The notes under the pieces: model-generated | The model's database searches: none | The model's input: only the letters and a program-made list of their open reading frames with translations | Told to the model about the DNA's origin: nothing | Translations under genes and position numbers: made by a program | Shown here: positions 36,565 to 44,438 of the stretch, one piece after another | Position numbering within the stretch: position 1 is the first letter of the stretch | Layout of the letters: each line of letters starts with the position of its first letter | NCBI RefSeq assembly: GCF_000508085.1 | Contig: NZ_KI669560.1 | Location: forward strand, 1,958,255 to 2,008,656 | DNA: 50,402 nt | Source of the DNA: Sediminibacterium sp. C3 | GTDB taxonomy: Bacteria; Bacteroidota; Bacteroidia; Chitinophagales; Chitinophagaceae | Direction: 5' to 3'

Positions 36565-37932
36565 ATGAAGTATTTTTTCTCCTTGTTGTTAAGCGTAGCT
36601 ATGATAACAGTTGCTACAGCTCAGGATTTCAAGAAAGTTGAAACCAATGTTTTATTGAAGAAGTTTGAAGAAGCCAAAACAGAATTGGACAAAGCATTGG
36701 CCAATCCTAAAAACCAGGATAAAGCGGAAGGTTTTTACTGGAAGTCCCGTATTTATGCAGCATTCTATCAGAATGAAGCTACCCGTGCCAAGTATCCAAA
36801 TGCAGTGGAAGAAGCTCACGCTGCATTCCAGAAGTTTGCTGAATTGGAACCCACATTGGCTAAAGCAAAAGAAAAAGGACCTGATGGATACTTTGATATG
36901 TATTCAACATCCTTCAACTTAGGTATCAATAGCTTCAAGGATAAGAAATACAATGAAGCTTCCAAGGAATTTGAGAAAGCAGTAATCTACAGTGATTATA
37001 TTTTCAAAAACAAATGGGCCAGTTCTCAACAACCCTTTGATACCACTTCTATTTTGTACTGTGCTTATTCTTTCCAGAATGCGCAGAAAGCAGATGATGC
37101 TGCTAAATACTATTCAAGATTAGCGGATAGCAAAGTAACAGGAGAGGGCTTTGCCGACATTTATAAGTACATGGTAGATTATTATACCAAGCAAAAGAAT
37201 AAGGAATCTTTTGAGAAGTACATGGCTTTAGGTAAAGAAGTATATCCTAAGGAAAACTGGGAAGATTTCGAAATTGAATACATCGATCAGAACTACGATT
37301 TGGCTGGTAAAACCGCATTATACGATCAGATGGAAGCAGCAGGTCAATTAACTGAAAACAAATATTTACAGTTTGGAGATGTATTCATCACTGCCAAAAA
37401 CGACGATGCATTGGATAGCGCAAGCGTTGATAAATATACTCGTAAAGCAATTGAAGCTTTCAAAAAAGCATACGAGAAGAACAACAACAATGCCATCGCG
37501 GCTTTCAACGTAGGAGTAACTTACTACAACTACTTCAATATGGAAGATGAGAAGTTTGCAGCCAATATTAAGAAGTTACAAGAATTGAATGCCAACAAGC
37601 CTGTTGTAAAAGATCCGAAGAAAAAAGCAGCAGCTGATGCAGAGTTTAAGGCTAAGACCGATGCAGTTAAAAATGAAAATACAGCCATTGAAAAGAAATC
37701 AATGGAATTGACTGATATCGCTGCAGAGTGGTTAACCAAGTCTTATACTATCTTAAAAGATAAAGCAAACCGAACCAACACCGAAAAGAGTGTAGTGAAT
37801 AAGTCTGTTGACTTTATTGCCAACATTTATTACTATAAAATGGGACGTGTTAGAGGTAAAGATGCCAAGCTTTTTGATCAGTATGAAGCCAAGTACAAAG
37901 AGTTTGATGCTTTACACGGAACTTTCAAATAA
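36565..37932 (+). CDS. Exported TPR-repeat protein
   Basis: A 455-residue protein with a signal peptide (FFSLLLSVAMITVATA|QD) followed by helical repeats such as DKKYNEASKEFEKAVIYSDY, ALDSASVDKYTRKAIEAFKK and NNNNAIAAFNVGVTYYNYFN. It is rich in Lys, Ala and Glu, typical of soluble TPR proteins, and should be periplasmic. Function is unknown. It starts 22 bp after gyrA without an intervening terminator, so it may be transcribed with gyrA, and is followed after 18 bp by a sugar dehydrogenase-like lipoprotein. Confidence 0.78.
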   Translation: MKYFFSLLLSVAMITVATAQDFKKVETNVLLKKFEEAKTELDKALANPKNQDKAEGFYWKSRIYAAFYQNEATRAKYPNAVEEAHAAFQKFAELEPTLAKAKEKGPDGYFDMYSTSFNLGINSFKDKKYNEASKEFEKAVIYSDYIFKNKWASSQQPFDTTSILYCAYSFQNAQKADDAAKYYSRLADSKVTGEGFADIYKYMVDYYTKQKNKESFEKYMALGKEVYPKENWEDFEIEYIDQNYDLAGKTALYDQMEAAGQLTENKYLQFGDVFITAKNDDALDSASVDKYTRKAIEAFKKAYEKNNNNAIAAFNVGVTYYNYFNMEDEKFAANIKKLQELNANKPVVKDPKKKAAADAEFKAKTDAVKNENTAIEKKSMELTDIAAEWLTKSYTILKDKANRTNTEKSVVNKSVDFIANIYYYKMGRVRGKDAKLFDQYEAKYKEFDALHGTFK

Positions 37933-37950
37933 GCATAACCAAGTTTTATA

Positions 37951-39105
37951 ATGCCAATCCGTACCCTGTTTTTATCCCTTGTATTTGCAGGTATCGTTTC
38001 CTGTACTTCCAGTAAAAAAGAAGGAACAGTAGAAGATACTTCGCAAATGACAGTGGAACCCACTGTGAAAACAGTGCCATTGATCAGTGGTTATGAAGTG
38101 ATCTGGGGTATGGATTTTTTGCCCAACGGTGATTTATTGTTCACGGAGAAGAAAGGAAAACTCCACAGAAAAAGTGGAGACAAAATCACAGAAATATCCG
38201 GACTTCCCGTTATTAATACCAGTGGTCAGGGAGGCTTGCTCGATGTTCGGGTTTCCCCTCAATATAGTAGCAATGGATGGATTTTCATTACTTATGCGGG
38301 TAACCATCCAGGCGGAGGAGGCAGTTTTCATTTGATGCGTTTTAAACTGGTAAACGATCAGATTACAGAATCTAAAATTTTATTGAGTTCCAATTCAGCC
38401 AATACCATGACCGGTCATTATGGTAGCCGTATTGATTTTGACGAAGCCGGAAATCTATATGTAAGTGTTGGGGAAGGAGGCGCCACCAGTTATGGAGGAG
38501 CGAATTCACCCAATAAAAATGCCCAGGATGTCAATAGCACATGGGGAAAAGTACACCGCATTACCCAGGACGGAGGCATTCCGGCAGGAAACCCGGTATT
38601 GTCCGGAAATACTACACCCACAACGGTTTACAGTTACGGACACCGCAATCCACAAGGGTTGGTTTACAATCCATTTACCAAAGAAATCTGGGAAGCAGAA
38701 CACGGACCCAAGGGTGGCGACGAAGTCAATATCATCAAAGCTGGAAGCAACTACGGATGGCCATTGGTTTCTTACGGTGTTAATTACGACGACAAACCCG
38801 TTTCTGCAAGTCCAACTATGACAGGGGTAACAGACCCCATACACAACTGGGTGCCGTCCATTGGTGCCTGTGGTATGGCATTCATTACCGATAAGAAATT
38901 CAAAAGCTGGACCGGCAATTTATTGGTCGGAGGACTGGCTTTACAATATTTAGCCCGCCTTGAAATCAATGACAACAAAGTGGTAAAAGAACACAAACTA
39001 CTCGATAAAGTTGGCCGCATTCGTCACGTTCGCCAGGCACCCGATGGTTCTATTTATGTTTCCATAGAAGGACCGGGAAGAATTGTAAGGTTGGTGGCGG
39101 AGTAG
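37951..39105 (+). CDS. PQQ-dependent sugar dehydrogenase-like lipoprotein (soluble GDH / Asd family)
   Basis: A 384-residue predicted lipoprotein (lipobox GIVSC, Cys about residue 18) with the glucose/sorbosone dehydrogenase beta-propeller: IWGMDFLPNGDLLFTEKKGK, GGLLDVRVSPQY, the active-site region MTGHYGSRIDFDEAGNLYVS with a His at the usual base position, YSYGHRNPQGLVY with the conserved Arg, and EAEHGPKGGDEVNII. Soluble PQQ glucose dehydrogenases oxidise aldose sugars in the periplasm. Many family members have unknown substrates and PQQ dependence here is inferred. The gene follows a TPR gene by 18 bp. Confidence 0.88.
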   Translation: MPIRTLFLSLVFAGIVSCTSSKKEGTVEDTSQMTVEPTVKTVPLISGYEVIWGMDFLPNGDLLFTEKKGKLHRKSGDKITEISGLPVINTSGQGGLLDVRVSPQYSSNGWIFITYAGNHPGGGGSFHLMRFKLVNDQITESKILLSSNSANTMTGHYGSRIDFDEAGNLYVSVGEGGATSYGGANSPNKNAQDVNSTWGKVHRITQDGGIPAGNPVLSGNTTPTTVYSYGHRNPQGLVYNPFTKEIWEAEHGPKGGDEVNIIKAGSNYGWPLVSYGVNYDDKPVSASPTMTGVTDPIHNWVPSIGACGMAFITDKKFKSWTGNLLVGGLALQYLARLEINDNKVVKEHKLLDKVGRIRHVRQAPDGSIYVSIEGPGRIVRLVAE

Positions 39106-39163
39106 GCTCCATTTTGTGGAAATTGATGCTCATAGCGTCATATATATAGGTAAGTTGCTCCGC

Positions 39164-39712
39164 ATGAAATTCAAGATACTTTCTATACTATTTATACAAC
39201 TTTCTTTATTTATAGGATTTACTCAGGCCCAGGATTCAAGGTATCTTGAAGAGAAAATCAAAGTGTTGCAATTTTTTCAGGATAGTATTCTTACAGATCC
39301 TAGAAATTTTATAATCAAAAAAAGCGATACAATTCTTATTCGAAAATTTCTTTCGAATACAAACTTATTTAAGGGGGTTTCATTGTATAGTTTGAATTCA
39401 GCGTATGAAAATGCAAATGAGCATAGTGTGTTTAGTGAGCAAGAGCTAAATAGTATTTTTTCAAGGATGACAAAGGATACGCTGAGAGAGAAAATTGGGT
39501 ATACTTTTAAAAACTCTATACAGCTGGTAAGTGGTGATAATTGTATTAAAATTTCCAAGCCGATTTTTGAAAAGGCCTTTACGTATTGTTTTCTTTCATA
39601 TGGCTGGTTTAATTCTGATAATACCTCAATTGATGGTAGTACAATTTTACTCCATAAACGAAATGGGAAATGGACATTAATAAGAAAGGTGGGGGATATT
39701 AAAAGCTGGTAG
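39164..39712 (+). CDS. Hypothetical secreted protein
   Basis: A 182-residue protein of unknown family. The first 23 residues form a signal peptide (ILSILFIQLSLFIGFTQA|QD). The rest is polar, with short blocks such as LREKIGYTFKNSIQLVSG and a C-terminal NGKWTLIRKVGDIKSW that recalls closing strands of small secreted beta-rich proteins. I recognise no catalytic motif. The start was set at ATG 39164 because it begins the signal peptide; a GTG at 39116 is in frame but gives a poor N-terminus. Base composition is visibly more AT-rich than its neighbours, and the next 235 bp are non-coding, so it may be a lineage-specific or acquired gene. Confidence 0.6.
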   Translation: MKFKILSILFIQLSLFIGFTQAQDSRYLEEKIKVLQFFQDSILTDPRNFIIKKSDTILIRKFLSNTNLFKGVSLYSLNSAYENANEHSVFSEQELNSIFSRMTKDTLREKIGYTFKNSIQLVSGDNCIKISKPIFEKAFTYCFLSYGWFNSDNTSIDGSTILLHKRNGKWTLIRKVGDIKSW

Positions 39713-39947
39713 TGTTTTGCTACACTGAATTTTCAGTCTTTTCAAATAATGGGATACTCAGTTCTTTTCTCCCTTGTGTACAATTTAACATAATATTAAT
39801 TATGAGAAATAAGTTATTTTGAATTTTAGTTGATTATCAGTGGCTTAGGTGGATTATTATGGGTTGTCTTTGAAATTATACCCATTTGCCGCAGTGGATT
39901 GAAACAATGCTTATTTTTAAAAATATTCAATCATAAATCAACGATTC

Positions 39948-41006
39948 ATGTTTTCCAGAAGAAAGTTTTTACAAGTTGGTAGCCTGGGTTTAGGTAGTTT
40001 TTCCCTGGCGGGTTTTGCGCCCAAATATGCCGGTAAAAAACCGATTGTTTTATCTACCTGGGACGCCGGAATCCGGGCCAATAAAGCTGCCTGGAATGTT
40101 TTAAAAAACAATGGACGTGCACTGGATGCCGTTGAGCAAGGCGTCATAGTTACCGAGAATGAAATGAATTGTTGTGTGGGATTAGGTGCGAATCCGGACA
40201 GAGACGGTTTTGTGACCCTGGATGCTTCCATTATGGATGAAAATGCCAATTGCGGCAGTGTAGCCTGTCTGGAAAGAATCAAGCATCCGATTTCTGTAGC
40301 CCGCAAAGTCATGGAAAATACGCCACATGTGATGCTGGTGGGTCAAGGTGCCCAGCAATTTGCCCTTTCTCAGGGCTTTACATTGGAAAAAGAAGGTTTA
40401 TCTGAAGGCGCTGAACGGGAATATAAAAAATGGCTGCAAAAAAGCGAATACAAGCCTGCCATTAACCGCGAGAATAAGGAAAACAGACCTAATAATCAAG
40501 ATGAATTAGCAGCTATAAATAGCTCAAATTCAATGATTGCTGCCCCTGCGCGTTTGTCAGATGGTTCCTGGAACCATGATACCATTGGTATGATTGCCTT
40601 GGATGCCAATGGTAATTTAAGTGGTAGCTGTACCACCAGTGGAATGGGTTTTAAAATGAGAGGACGCGTTGGTGATTCCCCTATTATTGGCGCCGGACTA
40701 TTTGTGGACAACGAAGTGGGTGCCGTTGTAGCTACTGGTCAGGGAGAAGATATTATCCGTATTGGTGGTGCACATACAGTAATGGAGTTCATGCGCCAGG
40801 GATTGTCACCGGAAATGGCCTGCAAAAAAGCCATTGAAAGATTATTAAAAGTAAAAGGATCCAAAGCAAAAGAAATTCAGGCCTGTATGATTGCGATTAA
40901 CAAAGAAGGCATTTACGGTGGATATGCATTGCAAAAAGGATTCAATTTTGCCGTTTGTTATGCGGACGATAAAAATATTTTAGTAGACAGTAAGTTTTTG
41001 ATTTAA
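39948..41006 (+). CDS. N4-(beta-N-acetylglucosaminyl)-L-asparaginase family protein, Tat-exported
   Basis: A 352-residue Ntn-hydrolase of the glycosylasparaginase/isoaspartyl peptidase family. A twin-arginine signal (SRRKFLQ, followed by a hydrophobic segment and GFAP) directs export through Tat. The autocleavage site is NHDTIGMIALD, with Thr212 expected to become the N-terminal nucleophile of the beta subunit, and the downstream block ending GDSPIIGAGLFVDNEVGAV with RGRVGDSP is the family's substrate-binding region. Family members cleave the amide bond between asparagine and N-acetylglucosamine in glycoprotein breakdown. The 235-bp region before it holds no clear promoter match. CutC follows after 20 bp. 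Confidence 0.9.
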   Translation: MFSRRKFLQVGSLGLGSFSLAGFAPKYAGKKPIVLSTWDAGIRANKAAWNVLKNNGRALDAVEQGVIVTENEMNCCVGLGANPDRDGFVTLDASIMDENANCGSVACLERIKHPISVARKVMENTPHVMLVGQGAQQFALSQGFTLEKEGLSEGAEREYKKWLQKSEYKPAINRENKENRPNNQDELAAINSSNSMIAAPARLSDGSWNHDTIGMIALDANGNLSGSCTTSGMGFKMRGRVGDSPIIGAGLFVDNEVGAVVATGQGEDIIRIGGAHTVMEFMRQGLSPEMACKKAIERLLKVKGSKAKEIQACMIAINKEGIYGGYALQKGFNFAVCYADDKNILVDSKFLI

Positions 41007-41026
41007 CGCTTTAACCATCCCCATCC

Positions 41027-41743
41027 ATGTTATTAGAAATCTGTGTGTTCAATACCGCCACTGCAGTTGCTGCAGAAAATGCGGGTGCCGACCGAATTGA
41101 ATTATGTGAAAATTATGCGAATGGCGGAACCACGCCATCGTATGGATATTTAAAAACGGTAAGAGAAAAAATAACCATTCCTGTTTTCCCGATGATTCGC
41201 CCTCGTGGCGGAGATTATTTTCATACCCCTGATGAAATTGAAATTATCCGAAAAGACATTCTGCTTTGCAAGGAACTCGGATTTGAAGGCGTTGTATTTG
41301 GTTTACTGAACCAGGACGGTTCTATTGATCAGGAAAATACGGCCCGATTGGTGGAAGCAGCTTATCCCCTTGATGTTACTTTCCACCGTGCATTTGATCG
41401 TTGCATTAATCCGTTAGAAGCTTTGGAAACCATTATCCAGTGCGGATGTACAAGAGTTTTAACCAGTGGTCAGCATCCTAAAGTGACCGATGGACTTGCT
41501 CTTGTAAAAAGCTTAGTAGAACAAGCCAATGACCGCATCATCATCATGCCAGGCAGTGGCCTGAATAGCAGCAATGTAAAAAGCATTGTGGAAACAGCGG
41601 GTGTTGCAGAAGTACATACTTCTGCCAGAACCAGGGTGCCTAGCTCAAGTCTATATCAAAACACACTGATGCCGGAAGACTTTGATATTGATTTTGTAGA
41701 CACTGAAGAGATTAAAAAAATTAAGTCTATCATCAACGGGTAA
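41027..41743 (+). CDS. cutC: CutC family protein (copper homeostasis CutC homologue)
   Basis: A 238-residue TIM-barrel protein of the CutC family: MLLEICVFNTATAVAAENAG with the usual EICVDN-like start, GADRIELCENYANGGTTPSYG, FPMIRPRGGDYFHT, VTFHRAFDRCINPLEALE, RVLTSGQHPK and IIIMPGSGLNSSN. CutC was linked to copper tolerance in E. coli, but the biochemical role is unsettled. It follows the asparaginase gene by 20 bp and probably shares its transcript. Its last codons overlap a terminator for the convergent serA gene. Confidence 0.92.
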   Translation: MLLEICVFNTATAVAAENAGADRIELCENYANGGTTPSYGYLKTVREKITIPVFPMIRPRGGDYFHTPDEIEIIRKDILLCKELGFEGVVFGLLNQDGSIDQENTARLVEAAYPLDVTFHRAFDRCINPLEALETIIQCGCTRVLTSGQHPKVTDGLALVKSLVEQANDRIIIMPGSGLNSSNVKSIVETAGVAEVHTSARTRVPSSSLYQNTLMPEDFDIDFVDTEEIKKIKSIING

Positions 41744-41753
41744 TAGACTTAAT
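41714..41753 (-). terminator. Intrinsic terminator of serA, embedded in the 3' end of cutC
   Basis: ATTAAGTCTAT (41720-41730) and ATAGACTTAAT (41743-41753) form a perfect 11-bp inverted repeat with a 12-nt loop. Read on the minus strand it is followed by a T tract (41719-41714), so it terminates serA 22 bp after its stop. It spans the cutC stop codon. Confidence 0.7.
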
Positions 41754-41775
41754 CACTTTGAAAATATAATACGGT

Positions 41776-43014
41776 TTAGTAAAGCATTCTAACCTTAATG
41801 GTATGCTTCACTAATTTCAGTAGTTCCACTGCTTTCTTCGATAATTTTTTATCAATATCCAGCACCACATATCCAATGGATTCATTGGTTTTCAAATATT
41901 GCCCCACGATATTGATTTTATTATTAGACAAAGCGGTATTGATGGCACTCAATACCCCAGGCACATTGTGGTGGATATGGAGGATTCTATGCGTTCCTTC
42001 AATCGGAGGTAATCCAATGGCTGGTACGGTATGAGATCCATTGGTAATTCCTCTCTCCAGATACTGAAACAATTTAATGCTGACATCTTCCCCAATATTC
42101 TGTTGCGCTTCTTCCGTTGAGCCGCCAATATGCGGAGTAAGAATCACGTTGGGTAATCCCTGAACCGGGCTTTCAAAATGATCTCCGTTTTTCTCCGGTT
42201 CCCATGGAAAAACATCAATGGCTGCACCGCTGATATGCTTTTCAGAAATGGCATTGGCCAATGCTTTCAAGTCAACTACTTCTCCCCTTGCATAGTTAAT
42301 TAAAATGGCACCTGGCTTCATTTGCCGGATGGCATTTTTATTAATCATCAATTTGGTTTCCGGTGTTTCCGGAACATGCAAGGAAACTATATCAGCCTGG
42401 TTCAATACTTCCTTCATGTTTTTAGCAGCACTTGCATTGCCCAATGGCAATTTGGTTTCTGTATCATAAAACAGCACTTTCATGCCCAGTGCTTCTGCCA
42501 ATACGCTAACCTGTGAACCAATATTTCCATAACCAATCAAGCCCAGCGTTTTTCCCCTTAATTCATAACTTCCCTTGGCTTCTTTCATCCAGATACCTTT
42601 ATGTGCCGCTATATTTTTATCAGGGATTCTTCTGATAAGCATAACCGAAGCACCAATTACCAGTTCAGCCACACTTCGGGTATTGCTATATGGAGCATTG
42701 AATACGGCCACCCCTTTTTGCATGGCAGCACTCAGGTCAACCTGGTTAACGCCAATGCAAAAACAACCAATCGCCTGCAATTTAGTGGCGGCTTCCAAAA
42801 CTTTTTTGGTAATCAGGGTTTTGGAACGGATGCCTAAAATATGTACATCTTTAATTTCTTTGATTAATTCAGCCTCACTCAATGCCCCGCTTAATTTGCG
42901 CACATTGATATATCCATTTTGTTTAAACTGTTGTACCGCTTTGTCGCTGATATTCTCTAAAAAAAGAATATTGATCCGGTCTTTGGGATAACTGGTATTC
43001 GATTGCTTGCTCAT
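41776..43014 (-). CDS. serA: D-3-phosphoglycerate dehydrogenase
   Basis: A 412-residue enzyme of the E. coli SerA type (410 residues), which oxidises 3-phosphoglycerate in the first step of serine synthesis. Visible are the substrate-domain block GVNQVDLSAAMQKGVAVFNA with YSNTRSVAELVI, the NAD-binding LGLIGYGNIGSQVSVLAEAL, LINYARGEVVDL with the active Arg, the catalytic His in TPHIGGSTEEAQQNIG, and a C-terminal ACT domain (about 340-412, HIHHNVPGVLSAINTAL) for serine feedback. It is a single-gene unit that ends in a terminator inside cutC. Confidence 0.95.
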   Translation of the reverse strand: MSKQSNTSYPKDRINILFLENISDKAVQQFKQNGYINVRKLSGALSEAELIKEIKDVHILGIRSKTLITKKVLEAATKLQAIGCFCIGVNQVDLSAAMQKGVAVFNAPYSNTRSVAELVIGASVMLIRRIPDKNIAAHKGIWMKEAKGSYELRGKTLGLIGYGNIGSQVSVLAEALGMKVLFYDTETKLPLGNASAAKNMKEVLNQADIVSLHVPETPETKLMINKNAIRQMKPGAILINYARGEVVDLKALANAISEKHISGAAIDVFPWEPEKNGDHFESPVQGLPNVILTPHIGGSTEEAQQNIGEDVSIKLFQYLERGITNGSHTVPAIGLPPIEGTHRILHIHHNVPGVLSAINTALSNNKINIVGQYLKTNESIGYVVLDIDKKLSKKAVELLKLVKHTIKVRMLY

Positions 43015-43069
43015 ATTTGCAAAATAATGTTATCTACTTGTATACCAAGTCCATAGTTTTCCACGTTGG

Positions 43070-43099
43070 TTGTATAAACAAAGGGTAAAGTTATCTTTG
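43070..43099 (+). promoter_or_regulatory. Promoter of the serine hydrolase gene
   Basis: TTG (43070-43072), a 19-bp spacer and TATCTTTG (43092-43099) match the Bacteroidota -33/-7 consensus. The predicted leader is about 23 nt. Confidence 0.6.
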
Positions 43100-43126
43100 C
43101 CCAAGATCTAACCCTATACAAAATAA

Positions 43127-44344
43127 ATGCAGCGTTTGATGATAGTTCCCGTATTCAGTTATTTGTTATTGGCTTGTAGCGGTTCCCCCGCCCCTGCAAA
43201 AGATACCATCAATGAAGGGAAGCCCATTGTATTCAGTAGTTTAAAATCCAGTGAAAAAACCTACTATGCCAATGCCATTAAGCCTTTGTATGAAAAACAA
43301 TTGGTTAAGACCGGGTTTAATGGAGCTATTTTAGTGGCCAAAAATGGAGAAGTAGTTTTTGAAGACTATCGTGGCATGATCAATTTTGCCACGAAGGAAC
43401 CCATTACCCCCTCTTCTACTTTTCATGTGGCTTCTATCAGTAAGACTTTTACGGCCATGACCCTTTTAAGACTGATGGAGCAGGGCCGCGTGGAATTAGA
43501 TGACCCCGTAGAGCAATACCTGCCTTCCTTTCCTTACAAAGGAATTACCTTGCAATTATTGCTCTCTCATCGTTCCGGGCTTCCGAAATATGATCAGTTG
43601 ATGGCCGGTACCCGTTCTTATACTACCCGTAAAAAGAACCGCAGGGGTAAATGGGTAAAGCAAACTGTTTATGTGAAAGATCCGGTTAGTGTTACTGGCT
43701 TAAGTACGAATCAGGATGTACTTCGCTTTTTAGCCGGAACACGCCCTGCACCTGAGTCTCAGCCCAACAGAAGATACAGTTACAACAATACCAATTTTGC
43801 CTTGCTGGCCCTGGTAATTGAAAAAATTACAGGTCAGACCTTTCCGCAATACATGAAAGACAGCGTTTTTACTCCCCTCGGAATGAAAGACACGTATGTC
43901 TTTAGTATGAAAGACACTGGTAACTATATCCCATCCTATACCCCAGGCAAAAAGCCTTATCCTTTGGAAAAGCTGGATTGTGTTTACGGGGATAAGAATG
44001 TTTACAGCACGGTACGCGACCTCTTGGCTTGGGACAAAGCCCTGTACCAGGGTGAATTTGTTAGTATGGCAACACAGGAGCTGGCTTATGAGCCCTTAAG
44101 CAACGAAACCAGAGGGAAAAAGAACTATGGTTTAGGCTGGCATTTGTATGTAGATCCGCCCAATCCTACCATTGTTTACCATAATGGCTGGTGGCATGGT
44201 AATAACGCTGTATTCAGAAGAATTATAGGAGATACCGCGACCATCATTATTCTGGGCAATAAATTCAACAGTAATATCTGGCATGCCGGTAAAATGAGTT
44301 CCGTTTTTACGGATTCTGAGGTTCCGGATATGGAAGAGGAATAA
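43127..44344 (+). CDS. Serine hydrolase, class C beta-lactamase-like family (lipoprotein)
   Basis: A 405-residue predicted lipoprotein (lipobox LLAC, Cys about residue 17). The catalytic SxxK is Ser103-Ile-Ser-Lys106 in HVASISKTFTAM, the YxN is Tyr219-Asn-Asn221 in RRYSYNNTNFALL, and the third motif is the His-Asn-Gly of YHNGWWHG. This family includes esterases, D-amino-acid peptidases and penicillin-binding proteins; a true beta-lactamase role is not supported. It would act in the periplasm or on the outer membrane. A basic stretch (TRKKNRRGKWVKQ, about residue 167-179) is an insertion relative to the core fold. Confidence 0.85.
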   Translation: MQRLMIVPVFSYLLLACSGSPAPAKDTINEGKPIVFSSLKSSEKTYYANAIKPLYEKQLVKTGFNGAILVAKNGEVVFEDYRGMINFATKEPITPSSTFHVASISKTFTAMTLLRLMEQGRVELDDPVEQYLPSFPYKGITLQLLLSHRSGLPKYDQLMAGTRSYTTRKKNRRGKWVKQTVYVKDPVSVTGLSTNQDVLRFLAGTRPAPESQPNRRYSYNNTNFALLALVIEKITGQTFPQYMKDSVFTPLGMKDTYVFSMKDTGNYIPSYTPGKKPYPLEKLDCVYGDKNVYSTVRDLLAWDKALYQGEFVSMATQELAYEPLSNETRGKKNYGLGWHLYVDPPNPTIVYHNGWWHGNNAVFRRIIGDTATIIILGNKFNSNIWHAGKMSSVFTDSEVPDMEEE

Positions 44345-44393
44345 TAATTATGCCCATACCGCGTTTAATGTAGCACTAAAAGGCTAGAACCCT

Positions 44394-44401
44394 TATTTTT
44401 G
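44394..44401 (+). promoter_or_regulatory. -7 element TATTTTTG of the hppA promoter
   Basis: An exact TAnnTTTG match 37 bp before the hppA ATG; predicted leader about 32 nt. No good -33 motif at the right distance. Confidence 0.5.
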
Positions 44402-44438
44402 CCAACCTTTAACAATTTAACTCTGACACAAATTGCTT

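Noticed and set aside
39713..39947. A small gene or RNA in the 235-bp gap before the asparaginase gene
   Set aside because: No open frame with a sensible start, no strong hairpin with a T tract, and only a poor -7-like sequence near CCCATTTG.
43127..44344. Antibiotic-resistance beta-lactamase
   Set aside because: The SxxK/YxN/HxG motifs are shared by many esterases and peptidases; nothing specific to class C beta-lactamases is present.
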